26,719 bases of DNA from Ilumatobacteraceae bacterium (lineage in GTDB: Bacteria > Actinomycetota > Acidimicrobiia > Acidimicrobiales > Ilumatobacteraceae). The position numbers and the translations under genes were made by a program. Of the stretch, positions 1 through 10,505 are shown piece after piece (position 1 is the first letter of the stretch; the number at the start of each line of letters is the position of its first letter). The stretch covers positions 1 to 26,719 of the forward strand of contig JAODBQ010000477.1 in the NCBI GenBank assembly GCA_025464045.1. The letters run 5' to 3'. The notes under the pieces were generated by a model that did not search any database, was not told the origin of the DNA, and saw nothing but the letters and a program-made list of their open reading frames with translations.

Positions 1-78
1 GCCAAGCGCGCCGCGGCGGCGTCCGTGGCGGCCAGGCAGGCCGCGGTCCGGGCAGGCAGGTTCGCCGTCCGTCGCTAG
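1..78 (+). CDS. C-terminal fragment of an unidentified protein (5' end outside window)
   Basis: An open frame enters from the left edge in frame 1 and stops at TAG 76-78, giving 25 residues rich in Ala and Arg (reads AKRAAAASVAARQ and so on). Basic, Ala-rich tails of this kind are common at the C-termini of high-GC actinobacterial proteins, so this is probably the end of a real gene converging on the minus-strand gene that stops at 111. There is no recognisable domain and too little sequence to assign a function. Confidence 0.35.
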   Translation, partial: AKRAAAASVAARQAAVRAGRFAVRR

Positions 79-110
79 GGCGGGTCAGCGATCGACCGCC
101 ATCGGGTCGC

Positions 111-1025
111 TCACACGGCGAAGACGCTCGACGCCGCGAGCAGGTTGCCGACGAGAACGTGGTCGCCCTCGATCGTGCAATGGAGGTCGTGCGGAGCGAT
201 GCGCCGGGCGACGACGCGGCAGTAGTCGACGACGTCGGTCGCGAGGAGCGCACGCCGTTCGCCGCCACCGCCGATGTCGAACGTGCCGCCGCCGGCGCCC
301 GTGAGCACGATGCGCGTCGACTGCATCGCGGTGTCCGGCGCGACGCGCGGCAGCAGGAACGGCAGCGTCCCCACCGAGAAGCTCGACATCGTGCGCAGCT
401 CGCCTGCCGGCACGTGCTCGTCGGGACGACCGGTGGCACGCCTGATGTCGTCGGTGTGCGTCCACAGCTCGAACGCCCGGGCGACGAGTGCGGACGAACT
501 GGAGAACGGCCAGCCGTGCAGCGGAGCCGGGGCATCGGCCGCGAACCGCGGGGAGGTCGCGTGGTCGGCGATCGATCGCGCCGCGGCGGACCATCGCTGT
601 GCCGTGTGCTCGGGCGCGTCGCGCTGCTCGGCGGCGATGACCTCGGCGCCGAGCGCGAGGTGGTCGTGCTCGGCGCCCGGCGGCGGGTCGCACAGCCCGA
701 ACCGGGATGCGGTGTACTGCTCGATGACGAGGAGGTGGGCGACCAGTCCGTGCACCGACCACTCGTACGGCGCGGCGCGACGGTGCCACTGGTCGGCGTC
801 GAGGTCGGCGAGCAGTGCGCGGAGCGCATCGGCGCGCGACGCGTACAGGTCCGACGGCGCGACGGGATCCGGCAACCGGCGCGGCGCGGCTGCCACGCGC
901 GCGAGCAGCCGGGCGCGGGTGCTCGGCGCAGGCGTGTCGGCATCGTCTTCGGCGAGGGCGGCGATCACGGGCTCCAGCGACCACTGCTGCGCCTGCGCGT
1001 CGAGGTCGTCGACGTCGGGACTCAT
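111..1025 (-). CDS. Anti-sigma-like N-terminus fused to a mycothiol-dependent maleylpyruvate isomerase (MDMPI/DinB-like) domain protein
   Basis: The protein has 304 aa. ATG at 1025 overlaps the sigma-factor stop as ATGA, which fixes the start and implies translational coupling. Residues 1-50 are acidic and end in a PAPSTRARLLARVAAAP stretch that resembles the linker of many actinobacterial anti-sigma factors. From about residue 60 the fold is MDMPI-like: an EWSVHGLVAHLL helix and, further on, an AFELWTHTDDIRR segment carrying the His/Glu/His set that binds metal in MDMPI/DinB proteins. Known members are metal-dependent thiol transferases or have unknown roles. Because the gene is coupled to an ECF sigma factor, I infer that it regulates that sigma factor, perhaps sensing thiol or metal state. 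An independent enzyme that happens to be co-transcribed is the alternative. No HxxxCxxC zinc anti-sigma motif is present. Confidence 0.8.
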   Translation of the reverse strand: MSPDVDDLDAQAQQWSLEPVIAALAEDDADTPAPSTRARLLARVAAAPRRLPDPVAPSDLYASRADALRALLADLDADQWHRRAAPYEWSVHGLVAHLLVIEQYTASRFGLCDPPPGAEHDHLALGAEVIAAEQRDAPEHTAQRWSAAARSIADHATSPRFAADAPAPLHGWPFSSSSALVARAFELWTHTDDIRRATGRPDEHVPAGELRTMSSFSVGTLPFLLPRVAPDTAMQSTRIVLTGAGGGTFDIGGGGERRALLATDVVDYCRVVARRIAPHDLHCTIEGDHVLVGNLLAASSVFAV

Positions 1026-1648
1026 GGTGACGCCACGTTCAACGTCGTGCCGAGCTGTTCGCCGAGGCGGCGCAGGCCCAGTCGGATGCGCGACTTCGCC
1101 GTGCCCTCCGACGCCCCGGTCGCGACCGCGACCTGCCGATACGTGAGACCCTCGAAGTAGGCGAGCTCGATCGAGTGTCGCTGCACCTCCGGTAGTGCGG
1201 CGAGTGCCTGCCGGACGCGGTCGCCGGTGACGAGCGCGATCGCAGCCTCGTCGACGTTCGGGACCACGACCGGCGCGGCGTGTTGGGCCCGTTGCTCGTT
1301 GGCCGTGCGCCTCCCGGTCTTGCGCAGCTGATCGATGCTCCGTCGCCTCGCAACCACCGCCAGGAAGACTCGCAGGTTCCCGCGCGCCGGATCCCACCCG
1401 TCGGGTTGGTTCCACAGCGTGACGAACACGTCCTGACAGATGTCGGCGGCTGCGTCGGCGCCGACCAGGCGGAGTGCGATGCCGTGCACGAGCGCGCCGT
1501 ACTGGTCGTACACACAGGCCAGCGCGGAGTCGTCACCGGCGATGATCCGATCGATCATCTGGCGGTCCCAATCGATGGCGGTCTCGGGCACCGTCGCGCA
1601 ATCTACCGCTCCGCGGGCGTCGGGCGAACAGGTCGACGTCGGCGTCAT
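1022..1648 (-). CDS. ECF-type RNA polymerase sigma factor
   Basis: The protein has 208 aa. ATG 1648-1646 overlaps the TetR stop (ATGA) and is preferred over farther upstream starts lying inside tetR. Region 2 includes the stretch from ALACVYDQYGALV to DICQDVFVTLW and the 2.3/2.4 segment RVFLAVVARRRSIDQLR. Region 4 holds LPEVQRHSIELAYFEGLTYRQVA followed by a helix-turn-helix ending GTAKSRIRLGLRRL. The length and the two-domain layout are typical of ECF factors, closest in feel to the SigK/SigM-like groups. It is the middle gene of a three-gene operon, with a TetR regulator upstream and a putative partner of unusual type downstream. The regulon is unknown. Confidence 0.9.
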   Translation of the reverse strand: MTPTSTCSPDARGAVDCATVPETAIDWDRQMIDRIIAGDDSALACVYDQYGALVHGIALRLVGADAAADICQDVFVTLWNQPDGWDPARGNLRVFLAVVARRRSIDQLRKTGRRTANEQRAQHAAPVVVPNVDEAAIALVTGDRVRQALAALPEVQRHSIELAYFEGLTYRQVAVATGASEGTAKSRIRLGLRRLGEQLGTTLNVASP

Positions 1649-2295
1649 CGACGCAGCAGGTGCGCGGTGAGGGCGTCGCTGACGAAGCCTGCGAGCTGGT
1701 CTGCGTTCCAGCCGCGGGTGTGGACGATCAGCTCGTACAGCTCGGGAGAGCTGTAGGTCCACATGATCTCGCCGGCTCGATCGACGGTGACGTCGTCGCG
1801 GAGGTGGCCGCCGTCGGCGAGGTTGCGCGCGTTGTGGATCATCCGCGCCAGCCGACGATCGTCGAGCTCGGTCTTCAGGGCGGCCATCTCCGGATCGACG
1901 AGCGCCGCGTCGCGGATGAGCAGCATCACCGGCGCCACACGAGGCGCGACCTCTGCGGCGAGTTGCCCGATGCCGCGCATGATCGCGACGGGGTCGCGCT
2001 CGGTCGTCTGCAGTGCATCGGAGCGTGCCTCGGCGGGGACCGGCCCCGCCCCGGAGAGGTCCTGCTCGTGGATCGCGCGCACCAGCCCGGCCTTGCCGCC
2101 GAACGTCTTGTAGATCGTGTCGACCGACACGCCGGCGCCGCTGGCGATGGCGGCGATGGTGGTGGCGGCGAAGCCGTCGGCGAGGAGCCGTTGGCGAGCG
2201 ACATCGAGGACCCTGGCCCGAGTGCGTTCGGCGTGGTGCTGTCGCAACGACGAGTCGTACACGCGTCGCTTGACAGGTCGGCGATTCGTCTCCAT
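1645..2295 (-). CDS. TetR/AcrR-family transcriptional regulator
   Basis: The protein has 216 aa and starts at ATG 2295. The N-terminal DNA-binding domain (about residues 20-70) has the typical TetR layout: RARVLDVARQRLLADGFAATTIAAIASGAGVSVDTIYKTFGGKAGLV written as helices 1-4, with the YKTF recognition helix. The C-terminal half is a divergent ligand-binding domain with no identified ligand. It is first in an operon with an ECF sigma factor and an MDMPI-like protein, all joined by ATGA overlaps. A plus-strand promoter (2270-2298) lies inside its first codons and drives the divergent SnoaL-like gene, so self-regulation together with control of that gene is plausible but inferred. Confidence 0.9.
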   Translation of the reverse strand: METNRRPVKRRVYDSSLRQHHAERTRARVLDVARQRLLADGFAATTIAAIASGAGVSVDTIYKTFGGKAGLVRAIHEQDLSGAGPVPAEARSDALQTTERDPVAIMRGIGQLAAEVAPRVAPVMLLIRDAALVDPEMAALKTELDDRRLARMIHNARNLADGGHLRDDVTVDRAGEIMWTYSSPELYELIVHTRGWNADQLAGFVSDALTAHLLRR

Positions 2296-2298
2296 AGT
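2270..2298 (+). promoter_or_regulatory. Sigma-70-type promoter for the SnoaL-like gene, inside the tetR 5' end
   Basis: A perfect -35 TTGACA (2270-2275) and a 17-bp spacer precede CATAGT (2293-2298, four of six matches to TATAAT). Transcription would begin near 2305 and read a 19-codon upstream ORF and then the SnoaL-like gene. The promoter overlaps the tetR start codon, so tetR and this transcript diverge from overlapping DNA. Confidence 0.5.
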
Positions 2299-2307
2299 GA
2301 TGGAATC

Positions 2308-2313
2308 AATCTA
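2308..2313 (-). promoter_or_regulatory. Possible -10 box of the tetR-sigma operon
   Basis: On the minus strand TAGATT lies 12 nt before the tetR ATG, which would give an mRNA with only a few leader nucleotides. No convincing -35 box or Shine-Dalgarno sequence accompanies it. Confidence 0.3.
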
Positions 2314-2349
2314 GCACACTGGATCGAACCGGTGGAGAGAGAAGGACCC

Positions 2350-2409
2350 GTGCACGCCGTGCTGTTGGCCAGGCCGATCGAAGCTGGTGCGTCCGGAGCG
2401 TCGCGGTGA
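2350..2409 (+). CDS. Small upstream ORF (19 aa) coupled to the SnoaL-like gene
   Basis: GTG 2350 is preceded by a purine-rich Shine-Dalgarno stretch (GGAGAGAGAAGGA, 2333-2345). It encodes MHAVLLARPIEAGASGASR and stops at TGA 2407-2409, overlapping the GTG of the next gene as GTGA. The ribosome site is better than that of the downstream gene, so this may be a leader peptide that delivers ribosomes to it. The first residues also resemble the start of many zinc-type alcohol dehydrogenases, so it could instead be the stump of a deleted gene. Confidence 0.4.
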   Translation: MHAVLLARPIEAGASGASR

Positions 2410-2831
2410 CCGGGGTGGGCCTGGCCTCCGGACCGGCGGCGTTGGTCGATCGGCTCTGTCGGGCAACGAATGCCCACGACCTGGATGGCGTGGTGGCGTG
2501 CTTCGCCGAGGAGTACCGCAACGACACCCCGGCACATCCCGAGCGTGGCTTCGTCGGTCGCGAACAGGTCCGCAGGAACTGGGAGGAGATCTTCGCCGCG
2601 GTCCCTGACGTCGTCGCCGAGCTGCTGCGATGCGCCGCCGACGGTGACGTGGTGTGGTCCGAGTGGGAGCACCGCGGGCACCGTCTCGACGGCACCGAGC
2701 ACATCATGCGCGGGGTGATCATCTTCGGCGTGTCCGGCGACCTGATCCGTTGGGCGAGGTTCTACCTCGAGCCGGTCCAGGCCGCGGCGGGCAACGCCGA
2801 CGCGTTCAGGGACCAGCAGCTCCACCGCTGA
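2406..2831 (+). CDS. SnoaL-like / NTF2-superfamily protein
   Basis: The protein has 141 aa. The GTG start at 2406 overlaps the stop of a 19-codon ORF. The sequence has the NTF2-like cone-fold pattern: an N-terminal helix (LVDRLCRATNAHDLDGVVACFAEEY), the segment GFVGREQVRRNWEEIFAAVPD, and strands WSEWEHRGHRLDGTE and VIIFGVSGDLIRWARFYLEP. The family includes polyketide cyclases, isomerases and many proteins of unknown function that bind small hydrophobic ligands; the substrate cannot be read from sequence. It is divergent from a TetR/ECF operon and may be a target of one of those regulators. Confidence 0.8.
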   Translation: MTGVGLASGPAALVDRLCRATNAHDLDGVVACFAEEYRNDTPAHPERGFVGREQVRRNWEEIFAAVPDVVAELLRCAADGDVVWSEWEHRGHRLDGTEHIMRGVIIFGVSGDLIRWARFYLEPVQAAAGNADAFRDQQLHR

Positions 2832-3077
2832 CAGCGTCCGCGAGGTCCGGTGTTGGCGAGCTGGCCGACCTGCTCCCCATCAGTCGCCCCACTGGCGCAC
2901 TGATCTGGATGTCCTGCATCACTTCGGCGGAGAACGGCAGGAACGAGCCGTTGGTGCTGCCCGTGTAAACGGTCGATCGCCACCGCGGTGAGTGTTGCCT
3001 GCATCGTCTGCGACGTCGTCGTCGCCACGGTGACGGCCCGTGCGGCCGCGTCGAACTCGATCGCCAGTCGCGGTTGA
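2832..3077 (-). pseudogene. Frameshifted coding remnant, unidentified
   Basis: The 331-bp gap 2832-3163 has no intact gene. On the minus strand roughly 2971-3074 reads LAIEFDAAARAVTVATTTSQ and continues ATLTAVAID with strong G/C at third positions. The adjoining 2840-2965 reads GSFLPFSAEVMQDIQISAPV and continues GRLMG in a different frame. The two read like one protein broken by an indel near 2967-2972. I do not recognise the family, and no start or ribosome site is visible. The fragment directly abuts the copper promoter. Confidence 0.3.
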
Positions 3078-3102
3078 CATACCGGAGGGGGGTACCTAGG
3101 AT
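3074..3102 (+). promoter_or_regulatory. Consensus promoter of the copper operon
   Basis: TTGACA (3074-3079), a 17-bp spacer and TAGGAT (3097-3102) form a near-ideal vegetative promoter, with transcription expected near 3109. A CsoR-type site fills the spacer and a second overlaps the start region, which fits tight repression and copper-induced release. Confidence 0.75.
3079..3095 (+). promoter_or_regulatory. CsoR-type copper operator, copy 1 (between -35 and -10)
   Basis: The 17-bp ATACCGGAGGGGGGTAC has the G-run plus ATAC/GTAC ends characteristic of CsoR-family operators upstream of bacterial copZ/copA genes. It is an imperfect inverted repeat, and 13 of 17 positions match copy 2. It sits in the promoter spacer, so bound repressor would exclude RNA polymerase. 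Confidence 0.65.
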
Positions 3103-3107
3103 GCAAC

Positions 3108-3124
3108 ATACCCCAGGGGGGTAT
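3108..3124 (+). promoter_or_regulatory. CsoR-type copper operator, copy 2 (at the transcription start)
   Basis: The 17-bp ATACCCCAGGGGGGTAT has perfect 7-bp inverted arms (ATACCCC/GGGGTAT) around AGG, an excellent match to CsoR-family sites. Its centre is 29 bp from copy 1. No csoR gene is present in the window, so the repressor would act in trans. Confidence 0.75.
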
Positions 3125-3163
3125 TTACCTCTCCATCGGCACGCGATCCTCGAGGAGCACACG

Positions 3164-3256
3164 ATGAGCACCAGCACGACGTTCCACGTCTCCGGTATGA
3201 CCTGCAGCCACTGCATCGCGGCGGTCACCGAAGCCGGATACGAAGTGACGTCGTGA
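3164..3256 (+). CDS. Miniature CopZ-like copper-binding peptide (30 aa, internally deleted HMA domain)
   Basis: ATG 3164 follows a good Shine-Dalgarno (GAGGAG 3152-3157, 6-nt spacing). Residues 7-17 (FHVSGMTCSHC) are a textbook first strand and metal loop of a heavy-metal-associated domain, with Cys14 and Cys17. Residues 23-30 (EAGYEVTS) look like the last residues of an actinobacterial CopZ. About 35-40 residues that normally lie between these parts are missing, but the frame is intact. Family members are about 65-70 aa copper chaperones that hand Cu(I) to CopA or CsoR. The peptide cannot form the full ferredoxin-like fold but could still bind Cu(I) through CxxC, or serve mainly as a translated leader, because its stop overlaps the next start (GTGA). 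It is the first gene after the copper-regulated promoter. Confidence 0.7.
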   Translation: MSTSTTFHVSGMTCSHCIAAVTEAGYEVTS

Positions 3257-4137
3257 ACACCGCCACCAAACTCGCTGCGTTCGCGGCGGTTCTCGCAGTC
3301 GGCTTCGGTGGGGCCGCAGCCGTCGGCGCCACCGCTGGCCCGATCGGGGTCACCACCAGCAGCCACAGCACACACGTCACAGGGACGTCCGGCGTCACGG
3401 AGCATCCGCGGGGGCTCGCCGTCGCCGAGGCCGGCTACCGACTCCGCGTCGAGACCAGCACGATCACCGCCGGCGCGCCGTCTCAGTTCGGGTTCGCGAT
3501 CGTCGACGACCGCGGGGAGCCGATCACCTCGTTCGACCCGCTCCACGAGCGTGCGTTGCACCTGATCGTGCTGTCCCGCAACCTCGTCGACTACCTCCAC
3601 CTCCACCCGACCATGGATTCCTCCGGCCGCTGGACCGTCGACCTGCCACCACTGCAGCCGGGCTCGTATCGGGTGTTCGCCGACTTCCAACCGACGGGCG
3701 CCGACAACCTGACACTCGGCACCGACGTCACCGTCCCCGGCGATGTTCCTGGCGTCGACGTGCCCCTACAGAGCAGTGTTGCCAACGTCGACGGGTACAC
3801 CGTGACCATGACGGGGACACCGGAACTCGGCGACACGGAGCTGAGGTTCACCGTCGAGCTCGCCGGCCACGTGGTGCGCACGGATCCGTACCTCGGCGCG
3901 GCCGGTCACCTCGTCGCGATCCGCGACGGTGACCTTGCCTACCTGCACGTCCACCCCCACGACGACGAGACATCGGCGATCACGTTCACGGGCGAGTTCC
4001 CGACCCCGGGCACGTACCGGCTGTTCTTCGACTTCTCCCACGACGGCAACGTCCGTACGGCGGCCTTCACCGTCGTCGTCCCCGACGCGGCAGCCCACGA
4101 CCGCGTCACGCCGTCCCCAGCACCCGGAGGGCACTGA
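3253..4137 (+). CDS. Exported protein with duplicated H-x12-H-x-H-P domain, copper operon
   Basis: The protein has 294 aa and a GTG start overlapping the mini-CopZ stop. Residues 6-29 form a hydrophobic signal or anchor segment (KLAAFAAVLAVGFGGAAAV), so the rest should lie outside the membrane. The remainder is two related halves. Half one has His103, then YLHLHP (His116, His118), and later GSYRVFADF (137-145). Half two has His219, then YLHVHP (His232, His234), and GTYRLFFDF (253-261). His spacing is identical in both halves (13 and 15 residues), which suggests two equivalent metal sites on beta-sandwich domains similar in spirit to CopC or YtkA-like folds. The tail is also His-containing (PGGH end). 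It lies between a copper-chaperone remnant and copA, so an extracytoplasmic copper-binding or delivery role is inferred; no enzymatic motif is seen. Confidence 0.8.
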   Translation: MNTATKLAAFAAVLAVGFGGAAAVGATAGPIGVTTSSHSTHVTGTSGVTEHPRGLAVAEAGYRLRVETSTITAGAPSQFGFAIVDDRGEPITSFDPLHERALHLIVLSRNLVDYLHLHPTMDSSGRWTVDLPPLQPGSYRVFADFQPTGADNLTLGTDVTVPGDVPGVDVPLQSSVANVDGYTVTMTGTPELGDTELRFTVELAGHVVRTDPYLGAAGHLVAIRDGDLAYLHVHPHDDETSAITFTGEFPTPGTYRLFFDFSHDGNVRTAAFTVVVPDAAAHDRVTPSPAPGGH

Positions 4138-4138
4138 C

Positions 4139-6472
<2,334 letters not shown>

Positions 6473-6476
6473 CAAC

Positions 6477-8591
<2,115 letters not shown>

Positions 8592-8640
8592 GCTCCGGCT
8601 GGCGCCGATCGGCGTGCACCGCCTCCGTCACCCGCCGGCG

Positions 8641-8676
8641 ATCTCGATGATCTCGATGATCTCGATGATCTCGATG
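8641..8676. repeat. Tandem 9-bp repeat, four perfect copies
   Basis: Four uninterrupted copies of ATCTCGATG lie between the copB stop and the terminator hairpin. The unit is compatible with polymerase-slippage expansion. It codes for nothing obvious in this intergenic stretch. Confidence 0.9.
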
Positions 8677-8694
8677 AGGGTGTCGCCCACCCTC
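8676..8694. terminator. Hairpin terminator between copB and tRNA-Pro, probably bidirectional
   Basis: GAGGGTG (8676-8682), loop TCGCC and CACCCTC (8688-8694) form a perfect 7-bp GC-rich stem. The plus strand continues CTCTGATCTGCGACTTCTT, only moderately T-rich. It lies between the end of the copper operon and the 3' end of the convergent tRNA, where both transcripts should stop. Confidence 0.6.
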
Positions 8695-8716
8695 CTCTGA
8701 TCTGCGACTTCTTCAG

Positions 8717-8791
8717 TCGGGGTGGGGAGATTTGAACTCCCGGCCTCCACGTCCCGAACGTGGCGCGCTAACCAAGCTGCGCTACACCCCG
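8717..8791 (-). tRNA. tRNA-Pro (anticodon CGG)
   Basis: The 75-nt cloverleaf folds fully: acceptor CGGGGTG/CACCCCG, D arm GCGC/GCGC with the GG-containing loop, anticodon stem CCACG/CGTGG with loop TTCGGGA (anticodon CGG, codon CCG), 5-nt variable loop AGGCC, and T arm GGGAG/CTCCC with TTCAAAT. The discriminator is A. CCA is not encoded. It sits 33 nt downstream of the receiver-domain gene on the same strand. Confidence 0.97.
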
Positions 8792-8824
8792 CAATCCCCG
8801 CGGACGGGAACAGCGGCTGCGATG

Positions 8825-9301
8825 CTACCCCGCGGCCGCCGGTTCTTCCTCAGGCGATTCAACGGCTGCGGGTGCCGTCGAGCCGAGGCTCTTCCAGCGG
8901 CGAGCCGGCGCAGTGGTCGCCAGCGGCACCGGTGAGGGACCGTCGATCACTGCCCGGGCGGCACGCTTCAACGTGAGCGCATCGACCGGTTTGATCAGCC
9001 ACATCTCCGCACCGCAGCGCTTGGCGAGGTGCACGTCGGCGCGCCGGTCGAGGAGCATCAGCACCTTGACGTGCGGCAGCCGGCCCGAGCTCTCGTCCAG
9101 CCGGAGGCTCATCGTGACCGCCATCGCACCCATCGAACCGATCTGCAGGTCGAGCACCATCAGGTCCGGCGTGCGCGCCTCGACCACGTCGCTGATCTCA
9201 CGCCCGTTGCGGCAGATCGTGAACGACACGTCCGGACCGCCGAGCGCCGCGGTGACCTCGTTGACCACGTAGTCGGCGTCGGTCCCGATGAGGATGTGCA
9301 C
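8825..9301 (-). CDS. Stand-alone response-regulator receiver domain protein
   Basis: The protein has 158 aa. Receiver features are acidic Asp8/Asp10, the phospho-acceptor Asp51 in LMVLDLQIG, and the conserved Lys104 in WLIKPV. The usual Thr/Ser after strand 4 is not obvious (VLMLLD), so switching may be atypical. No DNA-binding or enzymatic output domain follows; the last 40 residues are a Pro/Ala/Glu-rich tail. It may act as a CheY-like phospho-relay partner or a protein-binding regulator. The GTG start at 9301 has TAACGT 7 nt before it (9309-9314, minus), which suits leaderless transcription. No histidine kinase is nearby. Confidence 0.85.
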   Translation of the reverse strand: MHILIGTDADYVVNEVTAALGGPDVSFTICRNGREISDVVEARTPDLMVLDLQIGSMGAMAVTMSLRLDESSGRLPHVKVLMLLDRRADVHLAKRCGAEMWLIKPVDALTLKRAARAVIDGPSPVPLATTAPARRWKSLGSTAPAAVESPEEEPAAAG

Positions 9302-9425
9302 GCCGTGGACGTTAGCGCCGTTCCCCCCGGCCGGTCAGATGCGTCAGCGGCCGGGTTCGCCCCCACAGCTCGAGGCGTCCGGGCGGGCGGCTCGACCGGG
9401 CCGGGGGCGGACTCGGCGCGGGCCG

Positions 9426-10505
9426 TCAGACGGGGGAGGGGTCGAAGAGGAGGGAGCGGATCATGGCCAGGCCGTCGAGATCGTGGACGTCGGTGGGCAG
9501 CAGCGGGACCCAGACCGATCCGCCGACGGGGTCGAGCGCGAGGTCCTCGAGCAGGCCGGTGAGGTTGTGGCGCTCTGCGGCGGCCGCAGCGACGAGGTCG
9601 GCGAGGTTGTCGTACAGCGCGGCCCGGTCGGGTCGCCGCGGGCGCTGCGCCGGCAGCTCGCCGAACGTCGGGGTCGCCCGGTTGACGACCAGCGTCGTCA
9701 CTGCGAGGTTCGCCGACCGCAGCCGGGCGGCGAAGAACGCGGCCTCCTCGATCGTGTCGCCGCGTGGCGAGGCGACGAGCACGAACCGGGTCACGTCGCT
9801 GCGCAGCAGGGCGAGCACGTCGTCGGCGCGACGGCGGAAGCCGGTCTCCATCCCGTCGAACGCCTGGAAGAACGCGATCGCGTCGGCGAGCACGTCGCCA
9901 CCGACGACCTTGCCGATCGATCGCAGGATCGGTTGGGCCGCCAGGTTGAGCACGCGCAGCCCGCGCCGGGTCGGCAGCATCAGCAGCTTGAACAGCGGAT
10001 GGTCGAGGAACCGGGCGATCACGCCCGGCGCGTCGAGGAAGTCGAGCGCGTTGCGCGTGGGAGGCGTGTCGACGATGACGACGTCGAACCGGTCGTCGAG
10101 GTGCAGGGCGTGCAGCCGCTCGGCGGCCATGTAGTCCTGGGTGCCGCTGAACGAGCCGGCGACGTTGCGGTAGAACGCGTTGCCGAGGATTCGCTCGGCC
10201 TGCTGGGGGCTGCTCGCGTACCTGGTCACCAAGCCGTCGAACGTGCTCGCGCTGTCCAGCATCAGCGCCCACAGCTCGCCGTCGGCCTCGATCGGCAGGC
10301 GGACGGGGTCGTTGCCGAGCCCGCCCGGAACGCCGAGCGCGTCGGCGAGTCGCTTGGCCGGATCGATGGTGACCACCACGGCCCGCCGTCCGCGGCGCGC
10401 CGCCTCCAGCCCCAGCGCCGCCGCGGTGGTCGTCTTGCCGACACCGCCCGTGCCGCAGCACACGAGCACCTCGGCGGTCGCCACGGAATCTGCCAGCGCC
10501 GTCAC
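9426..10505 (-). CDS. Get3/ArsA-like ATPase, second of pair (Rv3680-like)
   Basis: The protein has 359 aa. GTG 10505 overlaps the upstream partner's stop (GTGA). The P-loop is CGTGGVGKTT (residues 17-26); the signature Lys of deviant Walker A motifs (normally KGGVGKT) is Thr19. Other motifs are VTIDPAKRLADALG (switch-I-like), VVIVDTPPTRNALDFLDAP (A-loop/switch-II region) and an insert rich in hydrophobic residues (HPLFKLLMLPTRRG). The family includes ArsA, Get3 and the actinobacterial Rv3679/Rv3680 pair. No arsenic genes are nearby, so membrane-protein or lipid-related handling is likelier than arsenite export; this is inferred. It probably pairs with the preceding gene as a heteromer. Confidence 0.85.
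   Translation of the reverse strand: MTALADSVATAEVLVCCGTGGVGKTTTAAALGLEAARRGRRAVVVTIDPAKRLADALGVPGGLGNDPVRLPIEADGELWALMLDSASTFDGLVTRYASSPQQAERILGNAFYRNVAGSFSGTQDYMAAERLHALHLDDRFDVVIVDTPPTRNALDFLDAPGVIARFLDHPLFKLLMLPTRRGLRVLNLAAQPILRSIGKVVGGDVLADAIAFFQAFDGMETGFRRRADDVLALLRSDVTRFVLVASPRGDTIEEAAFFAARLRSANLAVTTLVVNRATPTFGELPAQRPRRPDRAALYDNLADLVAAAAAERHNLTGLLEDLALDPVGGSVWVPLLPTDVHDLDGLAMIRSLLFDPSPV

Noticed and set aside
3929..4138. Upstream extension of the copA reading frame
   Set aside because: It lies inside the exported His-motif gene in another frame; ATG 4139 has a proper ribosome site and the HMA domain starts soon after it.
8717..8791. tRNA-Pro as attachment site of a copper island
   Set aside because: No copy of the tRNA 3' end, integrase or transposase was found at the left side of the copper operon.
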